The position numbers and the translations under genes were made by a program. Below are positions 8,399 through 16,639 of a DNA stretch of 21,709 bases, piece after piece. The stretch covers positions 1 through 21,709 of the forward strand of contig CAAGLJ010000146.1 in the NCBI GenBank assembly GCA_900770785.1, in the 5' to 3' direction. The stretch comes from Lachnospiraceae bacterium (GTDB lineage: Bacteria > Bacillota > Clostridia > Lachnospirales > Lachnospiraceae). The notes below the pieces were generated by a model that did no database searches, was not told the origin of the DNA, and was given only the letters and a program-made list of their open reading frames with translations. Numbering within the stretch: the stretch's first letter is position 1; each line of letters begins with the position of its first letter.

Positions 8399-8480
8399 GT
8401 TCTCTTTTCTCCTTTGCATGTTTAATTTTCTTGTTCTCTAGTAAAGATAATCGTCCCAGACATATCAGGCCGGGCAAAAT

Positions 8481-8520
8481 GTACAAAAATAACCAAAATA
8501 GTGGGGAAATTATTTTGTAC
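8481..8520. promoter_or_regulatory. Inverted repeat just downstream of the atoE promoter (candidate operator)
   Basis: GTACAAAAATAA (8481-8492) and TTATTTTGTAC (8510-8520) form a near-perfect inverted repeat with a 17-base centre. It covers about +5 to +45 from the predicted transcription start. That position suits a repressor site or a 5' UTR hairpin. No protein can be assigned to it. Confidence 0.5.
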
Positions 8521-8531
8521 ATCACCTTTAA

Positions 8532-8560
8532 ATATTACTAATTTTTTCTAAAATAATCAA
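8532..8560 (-). promoter_or_regulatory. Candidate sigma-A promoter of the atoE operon
   Basis: Minus-strand TTGATT (8560-8555), 17 bases, then TAATAT (8537-8532). Predicted start of transcription is near 8525, giving a leader of about 125 bases before the atoE ATG. Confidence 0.7.
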
Positions 8561-8563
8561 TAT

Positions 8564-8621
8564 TTTTTTATAAATTTTGTAATCTTTTTTATAAATTTTG
8601 TGTTTTTTTTATAACTTTTAT
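8564..8621. repeat. Three A/T-rich repeats phased at about 21 bp upstream of the atoE promoter
   Basis: TTTTTTATAAATTTTGT occurs at 8564-8580 and again exactly at 8585-8601. A diverged copy lies at about 8605-8621. The 20-21 bp spacing is two helical turns. The array lies directly upstream of the -35, where UP elements or curved A-tract DNA act. Low complexity makes chance a real alternative. Confidence 0.45.
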
Positions 8622-8635
8622 TAAAAAATCATAAA

Positions 8636-9481
8636 CTACATCTTTCTCTTATTCCTGTGCTCCATAAGCAGAAACCGGCTGATTGGCATAAAATATCCGT
8701 TAAGATTGGCTCCAATCAACAAAATATAACAATAAAAGTATAACCAGAGTAAAAAGATAATAATCGTTCCCAGGCTTCCATAAGCGGAAAAAGTATTAAA
8801 ACGCTCCAGATACAATGAAAACCCAAAGGAGCAGATGAGCCAGGCCAGACTGGCAAAAACGGCTCCCGGAATCTGATAAAGCAGCTTCATTTTTTTGTTG
8901 GGAATGTAGGTATACAGTAGTGTAAACACTACAACAAGAAACAGAAGGACAAACAAAAAGCGAAAATGGTTTAAAGGGGAAATCCCCCTTTCCAAAATCG
9001 GAATTTTGGTCAGGATAAAGTTAAAAAGCTGCTTACCAAAAACGCCAATACACAGGGTAATCAGAATAGCCGCCAGCACCACCACCGTATAAAAGCTGGC
9101 CACTATCCGCAGGTAAAAATAGCCCCGTTCCTCTGCCACTCCATTGGTGGCATTCAGCGCCCTCATTAATGCCAGCATTCCCTTCCCCGCAGACCAGATA
9201 GTCATCAGAATCGCAAAGGAAAGGATTCCCGCCGATTTATCGTAAACCTGACTGACCAGTGCAACCATAACCGGATCCATACTGTCCGGTGCAACCTCCG
9301 TCAAAATGGTCATCAAATTGGCCTCTGTCAAAGGGGTGAAAGGCAGAACCGAACAGACAATCATCAGTACAGGAATCATGGAAAGGAACAAAAAGAAGGC
9401 TATGCTGGAAGCATAGGCACTGACATCATTGTTTCGTAACAGCCGGGTAAATCCCCTCACAATCATATAGCAATCTTTCAT
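8636..9481 (-). CDS. YihY/BrkB-family integral membrane protein
   Basis: Member of the YihY/virulence factor BrkB (UPF0761) family; molecular function not established. About 281 residues with six predicted membrane helices (about 25-47, 90-113, 126-158, 172-195, 205-230 and 240-266, numbered from the upstream ATG at 9487). Family-like features are the N-terminal SAYASSIAFFLFLSMIPVL-type segment, the IWSAGKGMLALMRALN stretch, and the C-terminal YGSLGTIIIFLLWLYFYCYILLIGA. The ATG at 9481 has AAAGGAG six bases upstream; the ATG at 9487 abuts the Shine-Dalgarno. It begins 15 bases after the SpoIID-like gene, so the two are probably co-transcribed. No hairpin terminator is visible before the atoE promoter region. 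Confidence 0.92.
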   Translation of the reverse strand: MKDCYMIVRGFTRLLRNNDVSAYASSIAFFLFLSMIPVLMIVCSVLPFTPLTEANLMTILTEVAPDSMDPVMVALVSQVYDKSAGILSFAILMTIWSAGKGMLALMRALNATNGVAEERGYFYLRIVASFYTVVVLAAILITLCIGVFGKQLFNFILTKIPILERGISPLNHFRFLFVLLFLVVVFTLLYTYIPNKKMKLLYQIPGAVFASLAWLICSFGFSLYLERFNTFSAYGSLGTIIIFLLWLYFYCYILLIGANLNGYFMPISRFLLMEHRNKRKM

Positions 9482-9496
9482 CTGCATCTCCTTTAT

Positions 9497-11839
9497 TCAG
9501 TCAGGCTGCTGTACCTGGCAGCCTGCGTAATAGAAGGTAAGAATTTCCTCATAGTTTCGTCCATTATTGGCCAGGTTTTTGGCTCCATTCTGGCTCATTC
9601 CCACACCATGACCAAAACCGCCGCCCCTCAGCCTTAACGAAACCACCTCTTCTCCTTGAGTTTCTACCGTAATATAATAAAATGCACTGGGCAGAAGATT
9701 TCTGCAGGCGTAGGTTTTACCATCCTGCAAAACAACCTGTGCCTCACCGTCGGTTAATACTGCCCGCACGTTCAGCTCTTTCTTTACCAGAACCTGTGCT
9801 TCTTTTCCGATAAACAGCAGTTCCTCCACGGTTCCCCCGGCTCCCCTGCTTCTTACTTTAATGTCGGTCAGCGTAAGCTTTCCTGGAATGGGTGCTGCCA
9901 CAAAGGAGTTTCCCCCATCACTGCTGACCAGAATATCATTGGGATACTTCTCCTGACGAACCATAAGGTTTTCCAGGATATGCTGAATCTTTTGATGCTC
10001 ATAAGTCCAACGATACCAGGGCTCCTGTGCCTCAAAATGCTCCGAAAAGCTATTCTTAATATAGCTTCTGAAGGTTTCCTCGTCCATCAGCTCCTGGGAG
10101 GTAAACTTCCCTTCCTGCTCCGTCATTTCCCTGGCCTGTAAATAGGAAAGCTGATTGATTCCCTCCCTGTTCCAAATAGCGTCACTGGTTCCAAAACCGC
10201 AGGAGGTAGAATAATAATAGGTACTGGCAAGCCCTTTTTGGCTGTACAGCAAAAGCCCCTTCGTCTCTTTTACTGCCCGGGTAGTATTGGCATTTTCCCG
10301 AATATTATTATACACCTGAAAAGTAGAGCTGTCATCCAGATGGGCTCCCCAGCTGCTTAAGGAAGAATTCAGCATTTTGTCATAGGCATAGGTTCTGGCG
10401 CATATGGCCTGGGCCTTCAGAGCTTCTGCTGGATAATAGCCGGGCATTTCGGAAGGCACCACTGCGTAAAGATACTCCTCCAGCAGCAGTTCATTGATAA
10501 TCATGATTCCTTCATCCCGTTTTTCCAGTTCAAAGCTGCCATGATACCCCTGTCCCTGATTACTTCTTGCTATGGAGGAAAACGCCGTTCTTCCGGTATG
10601 TGCTTTGGGTCTTAGATATATCCTTCCTGCCTTAAAATATTCGCTGCCGGTATCCAGATACAGACTTTCACCGGCAGGAACGACCAGACTCTCTTTTCCA
10701 TATAATAATTCCATATCCACATCCGAAGAGCATTCCACCCTTTCATGATAATATCCATCAAAGTTGGAATTCTTTAATAAAACCCGGATATTTTCCATCT
10801 GCTCATCTTTAACCAGAAGTCCCGCCTGTATTTTGTCTCCCTCAAGAACAAAGTCTGCAAAATTATAGCCGATTCTCACTGAGTTTCGCCCTACCGTCTG
10901 CAAAGAATCATACAGACGATAATACTGAATATTATCCGCCAGTTCAAAGGTTCCCTGTCCCTTTATCTCTATCTGCGTATCCGTCAGCTTCAATACCTCT
11001 CCACTGATTCTATCCTTTTTCTCCACTATTTTCTTCAGCTTCCCCTGAGAAAAATAAAGATCCGCTACCTGCTCCCTTTCTCCGGCTCCTGCGATAGGGG
11101 ATGTCACCTCATAATTTCCATAGAAATACACCAGACTCTCTTTTCGATTATCCACCAGCCAGACATTTTTCAGCTCTCCCTCTTCCTGAATACTTACCAC
11201 ACCCCAGAGTCCCTGATTAAAGGTAATATACTCTCCTTTCTTCTGAAGGAGTTCTTCCCCTGATGCAAGTTTATCTTCCCACAGGCCATTCTGGGAAAAA
11301 AGCTGTCCCACAGGAATAGGATTGCCTTCCCTGTCCTTTACCATCCCGGAATCCCCCAGAATCAGCAGCTCCCTCTTCTGAATCATTTTCCGGGCATCCA
11401 CTATCTCACACAGTCTGTCAAAATACGCATACCAGTCTTTTTTCAACAGAAAATGGGACTTCTTATACCGGTTCTCAAAATCCATTTCTCCCGCTGCCTC
11501 AAGGTGTGAGGCCTTTCTCCAGTCCACAAACTGTCCGTAGGTGAGATTCCCTTCTTCCCATTGCAGCGCCATCTCTTCCATGGAGTCCAGTGACCTCTTC
11601 CAGCTTTCTGCCACAAAGCCGGAGTCAGAAAATTCAAACTGTGCTTCTCCTTCCTTTTCCTCATCCTCATAGGCCTGATAGACCTCTCTCAAAAGCTGTG
11701 TCAATACTCGAACTTCTTTCGTGGTTATGTATTCTCCCTGAGGCCCTTTTTTTTCCAAAAACAGGGACGGCAGCAAAGCCAGCAGAAGCAAAATTAGAAT
11801 AAGCAGAAGACAGAGCTTCTTTTTCTGATGAAAGTCCAA
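9497..11839 (-). CDS. Large membrane-anchored SpoIID/LytB-domain protein
   Basis: 780 residues. A basic N-terminus and one hydrophobic helix (about 9-28) suggest a membrane anchor with the rest outside. Residues 30 to about 420 are not recognised. The SpoIID domain starts near 425 and contains VVPSEMP, with E464 matching the catalytic glutamate of SpoIID lytic transglycosylases, which cut denuded glycan strands during engulfment. AEALKAQAICARTYA (471-485), STSCGFGTSDAIW (544-556) and the C-terminal GFGHGVGMSQNGAKNLA (741-757) are further hallmarks. The start is TTG at 11839 with AAAGGAG seven bases upstream. It is about twice the length of canonical SpoIID (about 340), so it is a SpoIID-related cell-wall protein rather than SpoIID itself. 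It lies downstream of a terminated small RNA. Confidence 0.9.
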   Translation of the reverse strand: MDFHQKKKLCLLLILILLLLALLPSLFLEKKGPQGEYITTKEVRVLTQLLREVYQAYEDEEKEGEAQFEFSDSGFVAESWKRSLDSMEEMALQWEEGNLTYGQFVDWRKASHLEAAGEMDFENRYKKSHFLLKKDWYAYFDRLCEIVDARKMIQKRELLILGDSGMVKDREGNPIPVGQLFSQNGLWEDKLASGEELLQKKGEYITFNQGLWGVVSIQEEGELKNVWLVDNRKESLVYFYGNYEVTSPIAGAGEREQVADLYFSQGKLKKIVEKKDRISGEVLKLTDTQIEIKGQGTFELADNIQYYRLYDSLQTVGRNSVRIGYNFADFVLEGDKIQAGLLVKDEQMENIRVLLKNSNFDGYYHERVECSSDVDMELLYGKESLVVPAGESLYLDTGSEYFKAGRIYLRPKAHTGRTAFSSIARSNQGQGYHGSFELEKRDEGIMIINELLLEEYLYAVVPSEMPGYYPAEALKAQAICARTYAYDKMLNSSLSSWGAHLDDSSTFQVYNNIRENANTTRAVKETKGLLLYSQKGLASTYYYSTSCGFGTSDAIWNREGINQLSYLQAREMTEQEGKFTSQELMDEETFRSYIKNSFSEHFEAQEPWYRWTYEHQKIQHILENLMVRQEKYPNDILVSSDGGNSFVAAPIPGKLTLTDIKVRSRGAGGTVEELLFIGKEAQVLVKKELNVRAVLTDGEAQVVLQDGKTYACRNLLPSAFYYITVETQGEEVVSLRLRGGGFGHGVGMSQNGAKNLANNGRNYEEILTFYYAGCQVQQPD

Positions 11840-11897
11840 ATTTCTCTCCTTTTCATATAATTAATTTCCCCAGACTTAATTTTCCATAAAAATGATT

Positions 11898-11919
11898 AAA
11901 GCAGCCTTATCAGGCTGCT
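11898..11919 (-). terminator. Terminator of the 6S-like RNA
   Basis: AAGCAGCC/GGCTGCTT, a perfect 8-bp stem with a 6-base loop, followed on the minus strand by TTTAATCATTTTT. It ends transcription about 60 bases before the SpoIID-like gene. Part of its 5' arm can also pair with the RNA's 5' end. Confidence 0.75.
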
Positions 11920-12120
11920 TCTTATCTTTTGTGTATACCCGAAATGCGGACTTCTGCCTTCTGACTCCTAGCGAGGCTAGGTGGGTGACCGCAAGACTAC
12001 TTTTGCCTTCCCTTCCAATCCTTCCAGAAGAAGTGAGGGCTTGACAGCCATAGAATGATTTAGGAATCCCGTTTAAAGTAAATGTAGGTTCAAAAATAAC
12101 AGAATATCCAGCACCTCAGG
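11898..12120 (-). ncRNA. ssrS: Structured small RNA, most likely 6S RNA
   Basis: A strong promoter (12128-12156) and a terminator hairpin (11898-11919) bracket about 220 bases with no reading frame. The two ends pair as a long irregular helix: GCTG/CAGC, TTC/GAA, and TTATTTTTG with CAAAAGATAA, then CGGGATTC with GAAGTCCG further in. Between them is an A/U-rich stretch that would form an open bubble. That plan (terminal stem, central bubble, about 200 nt, own promoter) is that of 6S RNA, which binds housekeeping RNA polymerase by mimicking an open promoter. Motifs such as TTTGAACCTACATTTAC and TCACCCACCTAG look familiar from Firmicutes 6S RNAs, but I could not run a covariance search. Transcription as a discrete RNA is well supported; the name is less certain. 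Confidence 0.72.
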
Positions 12121-12127
12121 CTATTTA

Positions 12128-12156
12128 CATTATATCCAATCTTCATAAAAAATACA
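12128..12156 (-). promoter_or_regulatory. Strong sigma-A promoter of the 6S-like RNA
   Basis: Minus-strand TTGTAT (12156-12151), 17 bases, then a consensus TATAAT (12133-12128). Seven bases later comes the predicted 5' end of the RNA at about 12120. Confidence 0.85.
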
Positions 12157-12211
12157 ACTAGAAATAATATCCTTTTGTGCTTTTTATGCTTTTCCTTTTC
12201 TTTCTTTTTCT

Positions 12212-12757
12212 TTACAGAACCCGTATTTCAAAAGCCGTCGTCTGTGGCGGAATACTGGCTGTCATAAAGTTTGCATGCCGTACCTGTACTCTCATCCCAA
12301 CAGCCAAGTCAGAAAAGCTGATGGGCCTTCCAAGACGATTATAAATTCTGGTATCTTCGGAAACATTAAATTGAATGATAGAAGAAAAATCCCGCTCATT
12401 AATGAGAGTGAAGCTCCTGTTTCTTCTGTCCACATTCAGGATGATTCCACTGGTCGTTTCCTCTGGCAATGATCTTCCTGTAATTCTAATCAGATAGGCA
12501 ACAGCCTGTGGAGGAATGCTGCGGGTCATTGCCGAAGAGAAGGTGGCATTTATAGTCATCCCTACGCTCAGCATAGCTGCCGGAACCGGAATACCATTGG
12601 CACTCAGGATAACCGTACGGGGGCCTGCCACAAGCCGTACCGTCTGCTTGGTTCTTCTGTTGCCGCTTCCCTCCTCGTATGTTATGGTGACAAAAGTATC
12701 CTCCTTTTGGGAAAAGATATCTATTATTGTTCCATTTGAAATACTGATAATTGGCAT
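12212..12757 (-). CDS. Hypothetical protein made of two related beta-rich repeats
   Basis: 181 residues of unrecognised function, with no signal peptide or membrane segment from the chosen start. Two halves of about 75-85 residues resemble each other. Each opens with a GxIxxV/IF-type strand, holds an LxVGM segment (LSVGMTINATF and LAVGMRVQVRH), and closes with MTxSIPPQxxAxxIR (MTRSIPPQAVAYLIRI and MTASIPPQTTAFEIRVL). The layout recalls small OB-like beta-barrel repeats such as DUF5666 proteins, but I do not claim membership. The ATG at 12757 is chosen because a longer in-frame start at 12856 would begin next to the pckA terminator. A GAGG lies 12 bases before 12757, rather far. The gene follows pckA in the same direction after that terminator. 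Confidence 0.75.
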   Translation of the reverse strand: MPIISISNGTIIDIFSQKEDTFVTITYEEGSGNRRTKQTVRLVAGPRTVILSANGIPVPAAMLSVGMTINATFSSAMTRSIPPQAVAYLIRITGRSLPEETTSGIILNVDRRNRSFTLINERDFSSIIQFNVSEDTRIYNRLGRPISFSDLAVGMRVQVRHANFMTASIPPQTTAFEIRVL

Positions 12758-12820
12758 CACAAATATCTTCCTCTTTTTTTTTACTATATTCATGTCTGCC
12801 GCAGGGTGTTCAATATGCAA

Positions 12821-12851
12821 AAAGAGACTGTACATTCCGTACAGCCTCTTT
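12821..12851 (-). terminator. Terminator of pckA
   Basis: On the minus strand a 13-bp stem (12851-12839 with 12833-12821, one G-U pair) closes a 5-base loop. Its last bases CTCTTT run into two further Ts. It lies 28 bases after the pckA stop. Confidence 0.85.
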
Positions 12852-12879
12852 GACATTCTATCGATTCAATTCCTGTTTT

Positions 12880-14583
12880 CTACAGGGCATCAACCAGTTT
12901 CTGAACAGCTGCCAATGCTTCATCAGGAAGCTTGTCGTAGCCGGCTTTCTTCTCAGCAAAGCCTTTAACAGCATCCACACGATTCTGCATTGCAGATTTT
13001 AACTGTGCAACATAGTCAGCATTTCCCAAATCAGGGGTAAAGTCTGCTGTCTTGTCTGCCCAGTCATACATAATCTCAATATCATCGAAGTTGCCCCATT
13101 TCTCGAATTTAGCTTTTCCTTCAACGATGGTTTCCAGAATACCTAAAGTATCCGCAGGTTTAACCTTAGTACCCATAAAGTCACCGGTATTAATGATGTA
13201 GCAGTCTACATTCTTCTCTTCCACCAGCTTTTTGAACTTCTCATAGTCGTTTACCAGAGGATAGGTTCTAAAAGGATTAGCATAAGGCACGATACGAAGT
13301 GCATTCAAGTCGGTTCCTGCCGCCACACGCTCTGCTGTGGAGGTTTTGGTAGCTAAAGTAGCACCCATAACAGAAGCCAATGCTGCTCCTTTTAATTTTA
13401 CTACCGGAGGAATGGTAGGATCCTTCATAATCCAGAAGATTGCATTAACGGGTGCATCAATCTTATCCACACGGTTAGGAGACCATAATTTGGATTTAAT
13501 CGCACGGCCATTACCGTTACGGATATCTTCGGTCACTAACTGAATCTTTCCATTTTCATCTAATGTACAGGAACAGTTCTGTGCGGTCAATAAGTACTCA
13601 TTGTCAGGGCACCCTGTAGGATAATCGGATGTCTTGTCAAAATATGTAGGCTCCAATGCAACCGATGAGCAGGTATCGGTATTGATAATAAACGCATCAT
13701 CATGTAAAACGGTAATCGGATATTTTCCGCCATGTTTAGCATGGGTTAAAGTAGATTTACCTGAACCGGATAAGCCATATACAGAGGCAACAAACTTGGA
13801 GCCATCTGCCAGAGTATATTCCTTCTGACCGCCATGGCAGGCTGCGTAGCCGTTTCTGTTAGCCAGTGCCCATGCCATAGTCAGAGTACCCTTCTTATGC
13901 TCACCGAAGTATCTCATACCAAGAATCGCTGCACAGTTCTGGTTGGTATCAAAATAGCAAAGCGTTAAAGGATCGCTTAAGCAGCTGTAGTCCACGTCAG
14001 GTCTGTTGCCCGGCACCCACTGAGGATCGGAGAAAATATAAATGTCAGGTTCATTTCCGTCACCAACGGGTTTGGACTCTTTGTACATTTTAACGTATTC
14101 GTCGGACATGTACTGGAAGTTAATCATCCAGTTGTAGAGAATGTTCTCTTCTCCTTCAGGAATCAGAAGGTGAGCCTTAACCATAAATTCAGGGTCAAGA
14201 CCAACGAAGCATTCTGCATGGTACATGGTTTTCCAGCGAGTCTCATAGATAGCGTCCATAACCACTTTATCCAGCTTTGCTTCATCAACTCCGGGTTCAC
14301 CCTTGATACGGCGGGCCGCTGCATAACGACCGGTAACTGCACCATCGTTAAACAGTAATACTTTAGCATCTTTTTCAAGACCGAAGGTTTCACCGTCTTT
14401 AACAGGCATATCAGTAACTACTGTGCCGGGTGAATTCTTGGCTAATTCATAGGCTTCCTTCAAGGTGTTGACTTTTACTACATTATTTCCATAAAAAGCA
14501 GCTTCGATAATAGAACGGGTTCTGGAAAAACCCACCTTACCGGCTCCAATTTCGGAAATGGGATAATATGCTTTTGTTGACAT
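12880..14583 (-). CDS. pckA: Phosphoenolpyruvate carboxykinase (ATP)
   Basis: Interconverts oxaloacetate + ATP and phosphoenolpyruvate + CO2 + ADP. In fermenting anaerobes it often runs towards oxaloacetate. The 567-residue protein carries the ATP-type kinase P-loop GLSGSGKST (270-278) and the metal-binding HDDAF (294-298), with ALEPTYFDKTSDYPTG downstream as in this clade. The start has a strong AAGGAGG seven bases upstream. It is monocistronic by appearance, with its own promoter (14704-14732), a leader of about 110 bases with a hairpin, and a terminator. Citrate synthase lies nearby, so two oxaloacetate-using enzymes flank the aminopeptidase gene; I see no shared transcript. Confidence 0.97.
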   Translation of the reverse strand: MSTKAYYPISEIGAGKVGFSRTRSIIEAAFYGNNVVKVNTLKEAYELAKNSPGTVVTDMPVKDGETFGLEKDAKVLLFNDGAVTGRYAAARRIKGEPGVDEAKLDKVVMDAIYETRWKTMYHAECFVGLDPEFMVKAHLLIPEGEENILYNWMINFQYMSDEYVKMYKESKPVGDGNEPDIYIFSDPQWVPGNRPDVDYSCLSDPLTLCYFDTNQNCAAILGMRYFGEHKKGTLTMAWALANRNGYAACHGGQKEYTLADGSKFVASVYGLSGSGKSTLTHAKHGGKYPITVLHDDAFIINTDTCSSVALEPTYFDKTSDYPTGCPDNEYLLTAQNCSCTLDENGKIQLVTEDIRNGNGRAIKSKLWSPNRVDKIDAPVNAIFWIMKDPTIPPVVKLKGAALASVMGATLATKTSTAERVAAGTDLNALRIVPYANPFRTYPLVNDYEKFKKLVEEKNVDCYIINTGDFMGTKVKPADTLGILETIVEGKAKFEKWGNFDDIEIMYDWADKTADFTPDLGNADYVAQLKSAMQNRVDAVKGFAEKKAGYDKLPDEALAAVQKLVDAL

Positions 14584-14616
14584 ATTCCTTCCTCCTTATT
14601 TGATTATGTATTTGTA

Positions 14617-14655
14617 CCATTCCGAAACTCCTTAAACTGCTGTGTTCCGAAATGG
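14617..14655 (-). promoter_or_regulatory. Hairpin in the pckA mRNA leader
   Basis: In the minus-strand RNA, CCAUUUCGGAA (14655-14645) pairs with UUUCGGAAUGG (14627-14617) as an 11-bp stem with two G-U pairs and a 17-base loop. It ends about 33 bases before the pckA start codon. No known riboswitch class is recognised. Confidence 0.5.
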
Positions 14656-14703
14656 TTTCTTCCCGTTTCCTGCCGGCGGATAATCAGCCGTACATTACTG
14701 AAT

Positions 14704-14732
14704 ATTATGGCAGACTATAGCGTAAAAGTCAA
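14704..14732 (-). promoter_or_regulatory. Sigma-A promoter of pckA
   Basis: Minus-strand TTGACT (14732-14727), 17 bases, CATAAT (14709-14704). Predicted transcription start is near 14697. Confidence 0.8.
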
Positions 14733-14751
14733 CATTTTTCCTGCGGTTTAT

Positions 14752-14799
14752 CCTGCTGTTTTCTGCTGCAATAGAATATTATCATGCACTGACAGCAGG
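14752..14799. repeat. Inverted repeat between the aminopeptidase gene and the pckA promoter
   Basis: CCTGCTGT (14752-14759) and ACAGCAGG (14792-14799) are exact inverse copies 32 bases apart, lying 17 bases after the aminopeptidase stop. It could be a weak terminator stem for that gene, though no U-run follows, or a site upstream of the pckA -35. Confidence 0.4.
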
Positions 14800-14815
14800 C
14801 ATTTGAACTCTGTAA

Positions 14816-16615
14816 TCATAATTCTATCTTTCTGCACACTTCCTTAAGCCATGCCGCTTCCTCTTCCTTCATCAGCGGTGCAATTTTCTCATACACCTGC
14901 CTATGGTAGCGGTTCAGATTATCGATATCCCTCTTTTCCATTCTGGAGGTATCAATTAAATCCAAATCGATGGGTGCATAGGTCAGCCCTTCAAACTCCA
15001 TAAACTGCCCATCCTCATTTTTTACGCCCTTCTTTACCGCCATAATATTCTCAATACGAATACCATGGCTTCCAGCCTTATACACCCCCGGCTCATTAGA
15101 CAGAATCATACCTTCCTCCAACACAGCCTCCTGCATCCCTTCCGTAAATCGCCAGCGGATATTCTGGGGGCCTTCGTGAACATTCAAAATATAACCGATT
15201 CCGTGACCGGTACCACATTTATAATCAATTCCCATATCCCATAAGGGCCCTCTGGCCAGAATATCCAGATTCCGCCCCGTACAGCCATAAAGGAATTTAC
15301 CGTTTAACAGGCGCAGCATTCCCATAACCACAGCCGTATAATGGGTCTTCATTTCCTGAGTAACTTCTCCCAAAGCATAGGTTCTGGTTACGTCTGTAGT
15401 TCCGCCCATATACTGACCGCCCGAGTCAATCAACAGCATTCCCTCCGGTTTCAATTCTTTATGGCTCTCCTTTGTGGCCTGATAGTGCATCATGGCTGCA
15501 TTTTCCTTATATCCGCAAATGGTAGGGAAGGATAAGTCCCAAAACCCCTCCGTCTTTCTTCTCAGTTCATCCATATAGGCTGCTGCTGAAATTTCCGATA
15601 TGGGCAGCTTACCGATATTTTCCTTTAACCAGTGCATGAAACGGCAGACCGCCAGAGAATCCTTTAAATACACCTGTCTCATATGCTCCAGCTCCACTTT
15701 ATTCTTAACTGCCTTCAGCTTTTCTGTAGGATTGGTTTTGAAAGCTACCTCTGCCTTCTCCTCTACCAGCTTAAGAATGGTATAATTACTGTTCACCCTG
15801 TCCAGTAAAACCTTACCCTCCCACTCCATTCGCTCTAATTCCTTTTCAAAAGCGTCATATTCTCTAAGCGTTATAGGCTTGTATTTAATCCATTCCTCAA
15901 ACTCTGTAGTCAAAGCCCTCGCCTGTAAAAATAAAAAGCACTTATCAGGGGTAATGATACTATAGGAGAGAGCCACCGGATTACATTCCACATCGCCTCC
16001 CCGGAGGTTAAAAAGCCACATGATATCATCCAGCTTGCTTAAAACCAGATTTTTACAGCCGGCTTCCTCCAGGGCAGCTCTTACCAGTCCCAGTTTTCTG
16101 GCAACACCCTCTCCGCAGATATCTTCCGGCAGAAGAATAACCTTTTCAGCCTTCCTTGGAGGGCGGTCATTCCATAAAAAATCCACGTAATCCGTTCCGT
16201 AGTTAATTTTTCCGCCCTTTTTTTCCACTATTTTTTCCAGCTCTGTACCATACTGAACAGAGACACACCGTCCATCAAAAGTGATGGTTTGTCCTTCCCC
16301 CATGTTCTGCTCAAGATATTCCAGAATGGAAGGCACTCCCTCCTCTCCCATACGAAAAAGGGTTATGCCGCTTCCTTCCAGCTCTTTCTCTGCCTGAATA
16401 AAGTATCTGCCGTCTGTCCACAGCCCGGCAAAGTTTTCCCCAATCAGTAAATTGCCATAAGATCCGGTGAAGCCGGACATAAATTCTCTTTCCTTAAAAT
16501 AATCGTCTACATACTCCGAATTATGATAATCTGAGGTCGTAATATAATAATAATCAATCTGCATATCCTTCATCATACTTCGTAGGCTGTCAATTCTCTT
16601 CCTGATTTCTAGCAT
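14816..16615 (-). CDS. Xaa-Pro aminopeptidase (M24B), three-domain cytosolic type
   Basis: Metallo-aminopeptidase that releases an N-terminal residue preceding proline. At 599 residues it has the three-domain layout of eukaryotic cytosolic aminopeptidase P (two creatinase-like N-terminal domains, about 1-155 and 156-310, then the pita-bread catalytic domain) rather than the shorter bacterial PepP/PepQ form. All five metal ligands are visible: D397 (LIDSGGQY), D408 (TTDVTRTY), H471 (GTGHGIGY), E508 (SNEPGVY) and E522 (IRIENI). No signal peptide. The ATG at 16615 follows GGAAG and AGGAGGG. It is divergent from citrate synthase, with a small hairpin (16640-16654) in its leader. Confidence 0.95.
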   Translation of the reverse strand: MLEIRKRIDSLRSMMKDMQIDYYYITTSDYHNSEYVDDYFKEREFMSGFTGSYGNLLIGENFAGLWTDGRYFIQAEKELEGSGITLFRMGEEGVPSILEYLEQNMGEGQTITFDGRCVSVQYGTELEKIVEKKGGKINYGTDYVDFLWNDRPPRKAEKVILLPEDICGEGVARKLGLVRAALEEAGCKNLVLSKLDDIMWLFNLRGGDVECNPVALSYSIITPDKCFLFLQARALTTEFEEWIKYKPITLREYDAFEKELERMEWEGKVLLDRVNSNYTILKLVEEKAEVAFKTNPTEKLKAVKNKVELEHMRQVYLKDSLAVCRFMHWLKENIGKLPISEISAAAYMDELRRKTEGFWDLSFPTICGYKENAAMMHYQATKESHKELKPEGMLLIDSGGQYMGGTTDVTRTYALGEVTQEMKTHYTAVVMGMLRLLNGKFLYGCTGRNLDILARGPLWDMGIDYKCGTGHGIGYILNVHEGPQNIRWRFTEGMQEAVLEEGMILSNEPGVYKAGSHGIRIENIMAVKKGVKNEDGQFMEFEGLTYAPIDLDLIDTSRMEKRDIDNLNRYHRQVYEKIAPLMKEEEAAWLKEVCRKIEL

Positions 16616-16639
16616 TTTCTCTTCCTTTCCCTCCTATCA

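Noticed and set aside
8145..8525. 126-codon minus-strand frame starting just after the atoE promoter
   Set aside because: It overlaps the start of atoE in another frame for about 250 bases, its first ATG is too close to its AAAGGTG, and its protein has no coherent domain. atoE is clearly the real gene.
8540..8562. CodY-box-like A/T sequence in the atoE promoter
   Set aside because: ATTTTAGAAAAAATT resembles the CodY consensus but is one base short and has several mismatches. In such A/T-rich DNA this is expected by chance.
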